Assembly: GCA_963989385.1 (NCBI GenBank)
Contig: OZ022511.1
Span: 31,056,503-31,120,502 of the forward strand
Length of the DNA: 64,000 bases
Origin: Ctena decussata
Taxonomy: Eukaryota; Mollusca; Bivalvia; Lucinida; Lucinidae
Direction: 5' to 3'
The stretch's first letter is position 1. Each line of letters starts with the position of its first letter. The translations under genes were made by a program, and so were the position numbers. A model generated the notes under the pieces. It had not been told where the DNA came from, did not search any database, and worked only from the letters and a program-made list of their open reading frames with translations. Positions 33,990-46,197 of the stretch are shown in pieces.

Positions 33990-35145
33990 TATACCTTGCC
34001 AAAAGTTTAGTATATTTCAGTTCGTAGTTCGTTTGTTACAAATACTGCTGAAGATTTGAAAATCATCAAACGAGGATTATAATTTATAGATTATGAAAGA
34101 TGGAATACCTAGGGATATGTCTGTTGATTTTTCCCAAATTTATCAGATTGAAGAATTTTATCGGGTTGTCTTTTTTGTGTAAAATAATGTTTATTTTATT
34201 AAGTCAGCATATAAAATGTCGTGCTGGGAAAATATTTGTCTCACATCAGACAGGAATCCACGGAACAAGTAAATTACACATAAAAATTTTAAGTGTCAGT
34301 ATTAAAGACCAACCTTTTACGGTAGGGACAAAATAATAATAATTCATAGTTAAAATGCTTTGTTAATGGTTATAAGGGCCAAGTACTGACAAGAGTTTCT
34401 CTTTATGTCTGGTTTAGATATGACTGGACGACCAGGAAAATAGCAAATTATTACTTAACATGTCATCTACAAATGAGTTTATATTACATGTGAAAAAATG
34501 ATGTTTTGGAAAAAGTTTAAGGTACTGAAACTGTATTTTAAATAGAGTGGTTTTACCTTTTATTGTTGTGTATCCAGACACCTGCAGATTTTCAAATATC
34601 CAGTGTCTATGTGTTTCTATTGTACATAACTCCTTCGCATAGGATCAATAACTTGACATCTGCTAATCATCAGAAGTCCCCTTTATCAGTTATTTCTGCT
34701 GCTTTTTTCACAAATAATTATGCTAAAGTTTTGACGAAGAGTAAATTTATTTCAGATTTGTGGCCTCTTGTTTATATTGCCAAGAGAAATTATAGCCCAT
34801 AAATTCGATAGCAGCTACATTTTCAACAGAAAGTCTTGAAACTTGTGTTCATGCACTATGCTGGTATGTTATTGCTCACATAAAGCACAGAATTGACGAT
34901 TCTTGTGCAGTTACCGGGAACCGATACCATCAAATTCCACATTCCCGCACATGCTATTAAATGGGAAGTAGTAACAACACTTGTTTAAGTCAGTAAGGAG
35001 CCGATAGCAATATTAACACTTGTTTTCATAGTAAGTTATCACAAGCTAGCCCTAAAACAAACAGAAGCTTACCCGTTCAAAGCCTTAGTAGCCTTTCGGA
35101 ACTTGAATATTCTGGCGACTTTGTGTATAAATTCAAAACAGTTTG
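33990..35145. other. Gene-free interval
   Basis: Short frames of 78-79 codons (34100 and 34563) match nothing I recognise. No repeat boundaries are seen. Confidence 0.45.
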
Positions 35146-36683
35146 GTAACCGGAGGACCATTGGTTCTGTAGCTCACCTGAGTCAATTCATCCGCAGTAC
35201 TCAAAAGTAGCTCTGATGTAAATTGTACAATATGGCCTAATTTCAAATTCGTCTGAGTTGTTATGCTTGTCCTAGTTAATATCGGCAAGTTTGTTTATGT
35301 TACAATAAAAAAATAAAGTCGCTATGCCTGGGATAAGGTCAAATATGAACTATCTAAACACTCATGGGCAAGTAACTCCAAGGCGGAATATACAATATAG
35401 CCACATTGTAAGTCTATGGGAAAATATTTTGGTCTTTAAGGGCAAGGGACTCCATATAAATATTCCTATCTAGCCCAAATTCAAACTCATCAGAGATTTC
35501 ATGCTAGTCTGGATAATCTTTTTCCATTATAAGTCTGTGGAAACTTTAAATTGCCTTGGCAACCAAGCACATGGGCAACAAAAATAAAAAAATAAAAATT
35601 ATCTGGAGACTAATTGTCACTAATATGTATGCAGAGATTCATTTTCATTTCTCTCATGGCTGCCGAGGAAAAGATTTTTAAAAATATTTTTTTTAGAAGA
35701 TTTAGCTTTATGGTTACAATGGCAACCAATTAAATTCACTGATTTTGACAAAAGTCACATGGATGATAGAAGATTTTTTTATTTTTTTTTTTTTGGAAAT
35801 CTCTCCTTTATGTTGCCATGGCAACCATCAAATTCACTGATTTGGAAAAAAATTCATTCGAATCATAGAGGACTACTCAAGAAACATTTCTGCAGTAAAA
35901 ATATCCCAATAACTGCAATGACATAGCAAACACTGCCAGTTTCCATTTTTCCCATTATAAGTCAACTAAAACTATAAATTGCCATAGCAACAAAACTGCA
36001 AGAGCAATTGCCGTGAAACATATTTATTCTATAAAAGCTAGTGCTGAGATCCTTTCTGAAAAGTTTAAGCTTAATCGGCAACATAGTTTCTGCGATTTTT
36101 TTTTAAATGTTTTTCTATTTTTAACCATTCGGTTGCAACAAAAACCAGCCGAATGACACAATTTGCACAAACTTAATAAGGCTGGTTTAGGACCAATCAA
36201 GAAACAGTTCTATAAAAGTTTTGCCAAAATATCTGCAGTGACATAGCAATAAATGCAAATTTTGCATTTTCCCATTATAATTCAATGGCAACTCTAGGCT
36301 GCCACAGCAACCAAACTGCTAGAGCAATCTATATTTATAGAGGCTAGTTCTTAAATCCTTTCTGTAAAGATTGAGCTTTGCTGGTTGCATAGTTTCTGAA
36401 GAGATGATTTTTGAGTATTTTTCACTATTCGGTTGCCACGGCAACCAGCCAGATAATGCAATTTATATAGATTCCATGTGGTGCGTAGAGTACGACTCAA
36501 GAAATATTTCTGTAAAAGATTTGTCAAAATATCTGCAGTGACATAGCAATAAATGCCAATTTTCAATATTTCCCATGCAAGTCAATGGCAACTTTAAGTT
36601 GTCAAAGCAACCAAAGATCTAAAGCAATTGCCAAGAAAAACAGTATTTTTAATAGAAGCTAGTATTAGGATCCTTTCTGTGAA

Positions 36684-37582
36684 AGGACCTGGTATGATAA
36701 GGGCCATTTTTGGCCCCCATTCAAATTCTCTTAAAATTGCATGGTTTCTATTGCTTATCATTTGTGCGTATGGGAACAAACATAAATAATAAGTTTCACT
36801 TTTGTTAATTCTCAGAATAACATGATTTCTGACATGCCTATGTTGGTTCAATAATATGAAGGAAAATTGCAAGAAAAACTGAGTTTAATAAGTTTTCCTT
36901 TAAAGAAATAAGTCATTTACAATAGCTTTTGAAAGCTCTTGATAATAGGCTTTTGATGAAATGCTTATACGTTGGGTACCACCGCTAATAACTTGTGCAC
37001 TGCACAAGGCCTGTCAAGGTACCCCACCCACTCAAGTTTCAAGTCCAGAGACGCTAACCAAAAAATTCCAACAGATCAAAATGAAATGTGTACCAAATTA
37101 TTCCTTGTGTTCTAAGTAAGAAAATAAATACCCACAACATATGTTTAATTTGTCTATGAGCGGAGATATGGGCGTTTCTGAGTTGAGAAAATGGGGAAAA
37201 TGTTCCAAACGCTGCCAGTTTGGTAACAAAAAGTTAAAAATAAACATAGAGTCCGGTCTCCAGCACATTTAATATTTTCATGGCATGAAAATATATCAAA
37301 ATTATGTCTTCATATAAAATATGAAATGTGCTGGAGGCCGGGCTCATATATTTTGAAAGCCGCAAAGGCTACCAAATTCACAAATTTTGCCAGAATCCGC
37401 TGGGGGTACGGGTATGTTCAAGATTAAAAACACAAATATTTTATGCAAGAACTGGTTGATTATGTATTTGCTGTTACATTTTAGGTTAGAACTTTCTTAT
37501 GAATGCATTTTAGTTATCGACATAGAACTTTTGAAAATGAGTTTTCTGGGGGCCAAATATGGGCCTTATCATACCAGGTCCT
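36684..37582. mobile_element. 899-bp MITE with 36-bp inverted ends
   Basis: Left AGGACCTGGTATGATAAG and right CTTATCATACCAGGTCCT are exact inverses. The pairing continues through GGCC...TTTGGCCCCCA, 34 of 36 positions. The host repeat resumes on both sides. The target duplication is not clear. The interior is AT-rich with no transposase and contains a 22-bp-stem hairpin. Confidence 0.85.
37249..37345. repeat. 22-bp-stem hairpin inside the MITE
   Basis: Arms 37249-37270 ('ccggtctccagcacattt') and 37324-37345 ('aaatgtgctggaggccgg') pair with two mismatches around a 53-base loop, which itself holds the palindrome 'ttttcatggcatgaaaa'. It may be a nested miniature element. Confidence 0.75.
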
Positions 37583-37635
37583 TGGAGCTTTCTGGTTGCA
37601 TAGTTTCTGAGGAGATGATTTGTGAATATTTTTCC

Positions 37636-38429
37636 AATTGAAGGGGTCAGTGCAACAAGGTACCTATCTCCATTTTTAATAATTTCGAGAAAAGTCAAAA
37701 AAACATCATTTTTCTTGAAACTTAGAATAGTTGATTTTTCATTGCACAGTTAGTCAATGTATGTTGGGAAACATTGATTTCAAGTGGTGTTGTGAGTATT
37801 TCATTAGATTTAAAGAAATAAATTGAGAAAAACTGGATTTTTGTGATTTGTTCGTGCAAGAAAGGGCCTAACTCCATATTTCATAAATCTGAAAATCGAA
37901 TGTTAAAAGTCAATATGGCCATATCAATAACCAAAACGTACATAACGTGGTGAGGATAACTTATTTCTAGCTTTAGCATATGTCAAAATATGAATAAGTC
38001 CCATATTAAGCAAGATAATCGCCAAAGAGTTAAGAATGTTATGCAACAACGGTCCTAACTCCATCATGTAATTTTGAGACCAATTTTTAATAAATTGATA
38101 AAGATGAAATTAAGTTGAAAATGACTTTTGTCACGAAAAAATCTAAATTAAAAACTACTTAGATGCTTACACTCTAAACCGATATTTTGATGAAATATAG
38201 TGAAGAAACAAATTCGATTGATTTAGGTCTTTTGTTGCATAATAAGTCAAAAATGGAGATAGGACCTTTGTCAAAATTTTGCCAGCTCAATAAAACCCAT
38301 TTTTTGGCTTATTCTATGGTCAGAGGGGAAATATATAGGTGAGGATACATGTTTTCTACATGATAGAGTTGTTAACTCATTTTTGGCCAAATGTGGAGAT
38401 AGGTCCCTTGTTGCATTGACCCTTCAATT
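37636..38429. mobile_element. Approx. 790-bp MITE with AATTGAAGGG ends
   Basis: Left AATTGAAGGGGTCAGTGC and right inverse of AATTGAAGGGTCAATGC, continuing through AACAAGG and CCTATCTCCA. The AATT may be a duplicated target or part of the terminus. Inside, the word 'cctaactccat' or its relatives recurs every 110-190 bases, in one orientation on the left and the opposite on the right. Confidence 0.8.
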
Positions 38430-38779
38430 TTATCCATTCGGTTGCCACGGCAACCAGCCAAATTGTGCAATTTATATAGATTTCATGTGGTGCATAGAGG
38501 ACTTCTCAAGGAACATTTCTGTAAAAGATTTGTCAAAATATCTGCAGGGACATAGCAATAATGCAAATTTTCGATTTTTAGCTCACCTGAGCCGAAGGCT
38601 CACAGGTGAGCTTAGAGTATAGGCAGGCATCCGTTGTCCGTCGTCCGTCCTTCCGTCCGTCCGTCAACATTTTCAAACGACATCTCCTCTGAAACCACAA
38701 GGCTCATTGTTACCAAATTCCATATGTAGCATTTATAGGCAAAGGAAACCAATAAAACAGTTTTTTATCCAAATCGCTT

Positions 38780-40265
38780 TGGAACTTTGGTTGTTATGGC
38801 AACTTAAATTTGCCATATACTTGTATGGGAAAAATTGAAAATTTGCATTTATTGCTATGTCACTGCAGATATTTTGACAAAACTTTTATAGAAATGTTTC
38901 TTGAGTAGTCTTCTATCAACCACATGAAATTTGTGTAAAATGCACAATTTGGCTGGTTGCCATGGCAACAGAATGGGTAAAAATAGAAAAAAATATACAA
39001 AAATCATCATCTCAGAAACTATGCAACCAATAAAGCTCAAACTTCATAGAAAGGATTTGAGTACTAGCTTCTATAAAAGTACTGTTTTTATTTGCAATTG
39101 CTTTAGCAGTTTGGTTGTTATGGGAACTTAAAGGTGCCATTGACTTATAATGGCAAAATGAAAAATTTGCATTTATTGCTATGTCACTGCAGATATTTTG
39201 ACAAAACTTTCATAGAAATGTCCCTTGAGTAGTCCCTGACCAGCGGTATTTAATTATGGCCGATTGCAAAATTTGGCTGGTTGCCATTGCAACCGAATAG
39301 TTAAAAATAGAAAAATATTTAAAAATCATCTCCCTAGAAACTGTGTAGCCAATAAAGCTCAAACTTTACTGAAATGATTTTAGTACTAGCCTTTGTAAAT
39401 GTACTGTTTTTCATGGCAATTGCTCCAGCACTTCGGTTGCTATGGCAACTTATAATTTCTATCGACTTATAATGGGAAAATGGAAATTGGCAATTTTTAG
39501 CTATCTCACTGCAGTTATTTGGATTTTTTTCTACAGCAATGTTTCTTGAGTAGTCTTCAATGATTTATTTGAATTTTGACCAAATTGCTGAATTTGATTG
39601 GTTGCAATGGCAAAATACAGGGCAAATGTTAGAAAAAATATTAAAAAGTCTTCGCCTCAGAAGGCATCAAGGATATGAAGCTGATACTTTGCACACATGT
39701 AAAATGACATTACCCTCTACATAAATTATGTTTTTACTTCCAATCCCATGAGAACTCTGGTTGCTATGGCAACTTATAGTTTCCATTAAGTTATAATAGA
39801 GAAAGTGAAAATTGGCAAGTTTTGCTGTCTCACTCCAATTATCTAGATTTTTTTTTCTACAAAAATGTTCCTTGAGTAGTTCTCTATAATTACATGAATT
39901 TTGTCCAAATCGCTGACTTTGATTGGTCGCCATGGCAAAATAAAAGGTATTTTTTTTTTAATTTTTTACAAAATCTTCTCCTCAAAAGCCATAATAGGGA
40001 TGAAGCTGATACTTTGCATACATGTTAATGACATTAGCCTCTACCTAAATTGTGTTTTACTTTCCCGTTGCTCGTGTGAATTTGTTGCTATGGCAACTTA
40101 GAATTTCCATAGACTCACAATGGGGAAATTGGAAATATTGCATTTGTTTCTGTGTTACTGCAGATATTTTGACAAAATCTTTACAACAATGTTCCTGGAG
40201 TAGTCCTCTACCAGCCATATGAATTTTGCCTATATCCCTGATTTTGATTGGTTGCCATTGCAACC
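38780..40265. repeat. Regular array of GTTGCCATGGCAAC-like palindromes, about 162-bp period
   Basis: Motif starts near 38785, 38956, 39113, 39285, 39436, 39598, 39760, 39922, 40084 and 40249 give successive spacings of 171, 157, 172, 151, 162, 162, 162, 162 and 165 bases. Alternate units share 'gctatgtcactgcagat' and 'aaagctcaaactt', so the true unit is about 324 bp made of two half-units. Confidence 0.85.
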
Positions 40266-40289
40266 GAAAGGCCAGATTTTTATCTATTT

Positions 40290-42400
40290 TTAGCTCACCT
40301 GGGCCGAAGGCTCACAAGGTGAGCTTATAGTATAGGCTTGGTCCGTCGTCCGTCCTCCGTCGTCCGTCGTCCGTCCACACTTTTAAGTATTAATATCTGC
40401 TAAAGTAGCTGGCCAATCTTTATCAAATTTTATGTGTAGCATGGTCGGGGTGGGGGATTGATTGCATATAGTTTTGGGACAGATCGGTTTAAAACTGTGG
40501 TTACCATGGCAACAAAAAGGTCCCATAGACTTATAATGGGGAAAATGTTGTCCGGGCCCTAACTTCTTCATTTTTGATGACAACTTCTTCAAACTTGCAG
40601 ATAAGCAGGACAGTCAAAACATCTCGGACCAGTTCGAATTTGGGTCAGGTTGATCATTCTTTTTAGAGTTACTTGCCCTTGAGTGATAAAATATTTTCCC
40701 ATAGACTTATAATGGGGAAAATGTTGTCCAGGCCCTAGCTTCTTCATTATTGATCGCAACTTCTTCAAACTTGCAGGTATCTAGAACAGCCAAAACATCT
40801 CGAACCAGTTTGAATTTGGGCCAGGTTGGATCATTCTGTTTAGAGTTACTTGCCCTTGAGCGATAAAACATTTTCCGCTAGACTTATATTGGGGAAACTG
40901 TTGTCCGGGCCCTAGCTTCATCATTTTTGATCGCAACTTCTTGTAACTTGCAGGTATCCAGGACATCTAAAATATCTCGGACCAGTTCGAATTAGGGCCA
41001 GGTTGGATAATTCGTATCAGAGTAAAATATTTTCCCATAGACTTTTTTATATAATGGGGAAAATTTTGTCCGGGACCTAGCTTCTTCATTTTTGATCGCA
41101 ACTTCTTCAAACTTGCAGGTATCCAGGACAGTCAAAACATCTCGGACCAGTTCGAATTTGGGCCAGGTTGGATCATTTTTTTTTCAGAGGTACTTGCCCT
41201 TGAGCGATTAAATATTTTCCCATTGACTTATAATGGTATTTTCCCATACACTTATAATAGAGAAAATGTTTTCCGTCATCATCTAGTGCCTTCATTTATG
41301 GAATGATTTAACTTGTACTTCACACAAGTGATGAGTTTGACAATATCTTGGACAAGAACACGTTTCAGCGTTTGTGGGTCAAGGTGAAGGACACAGTGGC
41401 TATTTTTAGAAAAACTTTGTCATCCCTGTAGCGCATCAGTTTGTGGACTGAATTCAATTGGATATCACACAAGTGATTAGTATGACAAAATATCTTGGAT
41501 TAAGGTCAATGTCACAGTGGCTATTTTTAGAAAAACTTTGTCATCGTTTATGGACCCATTTTGATTAAAACTTCACACTAATGTTTAGTATGACAATATC
41601 TTGAACAAGCTCGCGTTTCAGCGTCCTACGGTCAAAGTCAAGATCACAGTGGCTGTTTATAGAAAAACTTTGTCATCGCTCTAGCGCTTTCATTTATGGA
41701 CCAATTTCAATTTAACTTCAGACAAGTGATAAGTATGGCAATATCTTGGACAAGTTTGCGTTTCAGTGTTCTTGGGTCAAGGTCAAGGACACAGTGGCTA
41801 TTTTTAGGAAAACTTTGTCTCGAGCCTTCATTTATGGACCGATTTTGATTTAACTTCACACAAATGTTTAGTATCACAATATCTTGCACAAGTTTGCGTT
41901 TCAGCATTCTAAGGTCAAGGTCACAGTTGCTGTTTTTAGCTCACCTGAGCCAAGGCTCACAAGGTGAGCTTATAGTATAGGCTTGGTCCGTCCTACGTCC
42001 ACACTTTTAAGCATTAATATTTGCTCAAGTAGCTTGCCAATCTTGATCAAATTTTCTATGTAGCATTGTTGGGATGGGATCTTGATTTAAAACTGTGGCT
42101 ACCATGGCAACAAAAAGGTCCCATAGACTTATAATGGGGAAAATGTTGTCCGGGCCATAGCACAGTCTTAAGTTTTGACTGCCACTTCTTCAAACTTGCA
42201 GGTATCTAGGACAGCCTTAAAATATCGGACCGGTTCAAATTTGGGCCAGGTTGGATGAATATTGTCTTTTTCATTTTCCACCCTGAGGGTCACAAGTATG
42301 CTACCACCTATGTGTTCAATTTGCCTTAGAGTAACTTTCCCTAGAGTACTGAGGCTGAATGGACTCAGGTGAGCTACAGGACCAATGACCCTCTTGTTTT
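40290..42400 (+). mobile_element. Nested sibling of the AGCTCACCTGAGC repeat
   Basis: Left end 'ttttagctcacctgggcc' with GTCCGTCGTCCGTCCTCCGT runs. The right end is 'ctcaggtgagctacagg' then 'accaatgaccctcttg'. A third left end at 41936 lies inside it. Confidence 0.7.
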
Positions 42401-42862
42401 ATTTATTTTGTTTTGCCAAAAATCTTCTTCTCAGAAGCCAGAAAGGGGAATAAAGCTGAATCTTTTTTGCCTAAATGTTTATGATATTATCCTGTACATA
42501 AATGGTGTGTTTTATTGCTGTTGTGCATGTGGTTTTGTTGCTGTGGCAACTTAAAGTTTTTTCAACATAACTTCAGTGCTCAGTTGAGCGATATAGGACC
42601 ATGGGTCCTCTGGTTTTCCATACAAGTCAATGGAAACTTTAAGTTGCCATAGCAACCAATTTCTAAAGCGATTCGGATAAAAAACAGTATTATTGGTTCC
42701 GTTGCCTATAGATGCTATAAATGAAATTTGGTTACAACAGGCCTTGTAGTTTCAGAGGAGATGTTGTTTGAAAATATTGACGGACGGACGGAGACGACGG
42801 ACGACGGATGCCTGCCTATATTATAAGCTCACCTGTGAGCATTCGGCAAGATGAGCTAAAAA

Positions 42863-43058
42863 TGACTTCCCTTGTCATTTTAAGAATGAAGATAATAATT
42901 CGATATATTTAGGCTGGTTATTATATCCTAGTCTTTATATATCCGTGAACGCACATAATTTTGATGTTTTTTTTCCTTTTTGCTGAACGAGAATTTAGAT
43001 AATGAAGAGCTACACCCAATATGCACAAAACTGATATAATTCACTAGTATGGCTAACC

Positions 43059-43095
<37 letters not shown>

Positions 43096-43469
43096 TAAAA
43101 GGATTTCAATTTTAAAAACGATGCTTTCAAAATGCACCACGTAGCATCTCGTCGTAAAGGATATAAATAACCAAAGTAACATCAGATAACAAGTTTTGTT
43201 TCAACATCACTTCCGTTAATAATAAGCACCACTATTTAAGAGTTTGCCTGTTTAGAATTATAGAGAATCCAGTTTGGGCAAAAACGTTGTAATAAATGAC
43301 TTCTGTCGTGGGTTATTATTATTATTTGACACAATTCTAGCATTGTGGTCACCTCGTTAGCTGCCCACATTGTTGTCTGTTTGTTTTAGGATTATAAACT
43401 AAAATTAATTTAAATTAGATAAAATGATGTTTTATGTTTCGTATTGGCTTAACTTACGTCTTCATGCCC
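42863..43469. other. Gene-free interval with a long T run
   Basis: A poly-T tract of about 35 bases lies at 43060-43094. No terminal repeat or coding sequence sits beside it. Confidence 0.55.
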
Positions 43470-43870
43470 ATGATAAAGTAAGATGATAGACAATTACCAG
43501 GAATTAATACAATCAAATCCCACATACCGCCCTCAAAATCAATAGGGAAAGAAGCACACATACACGGAAAAATTGACTCGAGTTCACGAACGACACGCTT
43601 GGTAAACCGAATGAGCAGCTCTTTCCCAAACAGAAGGTCATTCAGTACCCTAATCAAAAACAGCATCAACATCTATTTTAGTTTTAAATTACGAAACAAA
43701 ACAAAAGGCAGACTGGGTAGCAAAACAGGTGACCTAACCACCAAATAACATATACAAGCACAATAGCATAGCACAATGTAACATCAAAAAGCCACAACAG
43801 AAGTACCGCCTTGGAACGGTCGGCAAAAGATTACTGAAAACCTAGGCTTAGGATTATGCGCATGTAAAAT
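43470..43870 (-). repeat. GTTCCAAGGCGG family repeat (copy 2)
   Basis: Shares 'aaaccgaatgagcagctc' with the copy at 63010, and 'acagaagtaccgccttggaa' with 9060-9080. It lies on the minus strand relative to the copy at 58970. Confidence 0.7.
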
Positions 43871-45086
43871 CGGATTAAAACAACGAACTACCGTATTTAT
43901 TATTCGCCGTTCCAAAGCGGCTTTTCTGGTGAAATGTTCTACTATAGTCATCGTTTATCAGCTTTTATTTAGTAATATGAAAACAGGCACTGCCTATAGG
44001 GCAGCGTGAACCAAATGTTGTGATAGTGACCCCTACTGCCTTTGACAGTGTGCCACCCTTATTACAATGTTGCTTCACTGTCCAAATTTGTCTTATTTTC
44101 AAGCTCAAATGCTGATAAAAAGATAAAAATATGGAAAACAACACCTTAGCCTGCACTTTCTAGCTCTTACAGGATGTTGATATACAGAGACCCGATCCCG
44201 AAGAAACTGTGTTGCAGATTTGCTAAAAATCACCCGTCATCAATTTTGGCTTCACAGACCAAATCAGAAACATTTATTTCTTTACAATATCCATAATATC
44301 AAACAAAATGGATTTCTACATTTCACAAAAACATCACTTTCAACCTCATCAGCATTCCTATTCAATCAAAGAGCACCATTTGACTATCATAGTCCCGAGC
44401 CATGTTTACTCTAAAGTTTCGGAAACAAAAAATGCGTGATCGAAGTGTAGACCCTGATCTGACTACTCATTTAAATATTCTGGATTCAATTTCACAATGC
44501 TTTTTTGTCATATGAAATTTGTAATAAATGCATTGCAACTCCACAGCTGCAAATTCTGTCTACACGGGAGTAATACGAATTTGCCTTCAACCGAGTCTGT
44601 ATTACACAAAATGGCTTTTGACTAAGATTCCGATCATAAGCATTACCAATAACAATAAATGGTACTATTGTCAATGGCTGTCGAACGAACTGATACTGCT
44701 GTCGATTGTCTTGATCGACAGCCACTCTGCTTGTATGGTTATTGACAGATTCGGTCGAAAGCACAGGTAAAACAAATGGTATTACCAAACTGATGAGAAA
44801 CTGTCAGAAAACAAATTTCCCCCATAGTAATTTATCACCAGACGCTCAGCCTCCTAGAATTCTGCGTGATCACTGAGGCGGTTGACGCTGAAACCATCTT
44901 GATTATTCTCAAACGGAACGTCTGACGTCATTACGTAACGTAGCGACAGAAAGACTGTACGCCCTGTATTTCTTATTTTTTCTGTCGTTGATTTCAATTC
45001 GATCCAGTCTAATTATAATTCCCATTTGGTGTCGTTACGAAAGAAATTCCATTGAAAGTAATGTATCTTACAGATAAAAAAATGCA
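43871..45086. other. Gene-free interval
   Basis: Overlapping frames of 64-98 codons on both strands; none recognisable. No repeat is evident. Confidence 0.45.
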
Positions 45087-45735
45087 ACCAATCCTCTGGC
45101 GGCCATGTACAGAGAAAGAGTAGACCTCTTGGGTTTTCACTGCTCTGTGTGTCATCTTTAGTTTTTATTTGCTTCCTTTCCTTTTCTCTTTTGATGTGTC
45201 GGACAGTGTCGGTTCCTGATCATTGCCGTCTCATCTACTTTTATTTTTCCTTCTTTAAATTATACTTTCCTTTCTCATTTTGTAGAAAGGGCAGATAAAA
45301 TTCTTGGGATTCTTAGCTGAGCATTCTGCAGTATGGTCACTAGCAGGCAATTTCGCCAAACTGCAAGTCCTATGTGTAAATGGTGCAGTGTGATTCTGAT
45401 TGCACATTTGAACCAATCCTCTGGCGGCCATGTACAGAGAAGGAGTAGACCTCTTGGGTTTTCACTGCTCTGTGTGTCATCTTTAGTTTTTATTTGCTTC
45501 CTTTCCTTTTCTCTTTTGATGTGTAGGACAGTGTCGGTTCCTGGTCATGCCGTCTCATCTACTTTTATTTTTCCTTCTTTAAATTATACTTTCCTTTCTC
45601 ATTTTGTAGAAAGGGCAGATAAAATTCTTGGGATTCTTAGCTGAGCATTCTGCAGTATGGTCACTAACAGGCAATTTCGCCAAACTGAAGTCCTATGTGT
45701 AAATGGTGCAGTGTGATTCTGATTTGCACATTTGA
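45087..45735. repeat. 325-bp near-identical tandem duplication
   Basis: 'accaatcctctggcggccat' starts at 45087 and at 45412. The two units differ at only a handful of positions, for example 'gtcggacag' versus 'gtaggacag', and a few single-base indels. The 103-codon frame through it comes from the repeat. Confidence 0.9.
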
Positions 45736-45885
45736 ATTAAAATGTTATATGAAAACGTCCTAACTGCAAAATAGAATGTTAAAGTTCCACATTTAAATTA
45801 CTAATGTTGCATAAAAAAGTTCAAACTGCAAAATGAAATGATAAATTTGCACATTTGAATTAAAATGTTGTATAACAAGAGTTGT
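45736..45885. repeat. AT-rich minisatellite, left part
   Basis: Units of about 62 bases: 'gcacatttgaattaaaatgt', then 'tataa', then 'actgcaaaat' plus 'gaatgttaa'. The same unit resumes at 48215 after an inserted element. Confidence 0.75.
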
Positions 45886-46058
45886 CAGAAGACAACAAAC
45901 CGCGCTTTACAGGAGACTTACTCTCAGAGCGCTGGTGGTATTGAAAGGCCTTTGTCCAAAGTGAGTGTAAAGTATAATGATTGCCATCTGTTCTCGTATA
46001 GAAACTACGAAGTATGATTTAGTCAGTGAAGCATAAAATACAAGTCTAATCCATACAT

Positions 46059-46152
46059 AGTAAGTAAGTAACGACTTTATTTTTCGAGGGTTACAACATT
46101 TAGAACATACAATAATACATGTAATAGCTAATCTCCCACGAGGCCCTCAATA
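46059..46152 (-). mobile_element. 5'-truncated LINE 3' end with 9-bp target duplication
   Basis: On the minus strand it reads 'gttgtaaccctcgaaaaata' then 'aagtcgttacttac', ending in a TTAC tail. TCCATACAT flanks both sides (46050-46058 and 46153-46161). Truncated 3' end, tandem tail and target duplication together indicate target-primed reverse transcription. Confidence 0.8.
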
Positions 46153-46197
46153 TCCATACATGGATGGCGATGTTAAAATGTTCTTGTTCATATATAA

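Larger units (their letters stand above)
35146..38576 (-). mobile_element. AGCTCACCTGAG-type repeat complex, minus orientation
   Basis: Starts with 'accattggttctgtagctca', the inverse of the right end at 42365-42400, then runs through inverted copies of the units found at 38.8-41.2 kb. Motifs of the form GTTGCC(A/T)TGGCAAC recur about every 130-170 bases. It is interrupted by two MITEs (36684-37582 and 37636-38429). It meets the plus-oriented copy head to head at 38577. Confidence 0.7.
38577..42862 (+). mobile_element. AGCTCACCTGAGC-type bivalve repeat complex, plus orientation
   Basis: Left end 'tttttagctcacctgagcc' with GTCCGTCCTTCCGTCCG runs. Right end has GACGGACGGACGGAGACGAC, then 'gcctgcctatattataagct' and 'gatgagctaaaaat' (42862), which inversely matches the left end. 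Further left ends at 40290 and 41936 show that sibling elements are nested inside. Units: about 162-bp X-box array (38.8-40.3 kb), about 175-bp units with 'cttcttcaaacttgcagg' (40.5-41.2 kb), about 130-bp units with 'aaaaactttgtcatc' (41.3-41.9 kb). No protein is encoded. Confidence 0.75.

Noticed and set aside
45333..45644. 103-codon Ser/Phe-rich frame
   Set aside because: It crosses the boundary of the 325-bp tandem duplication, and the other copy does not preserve it.
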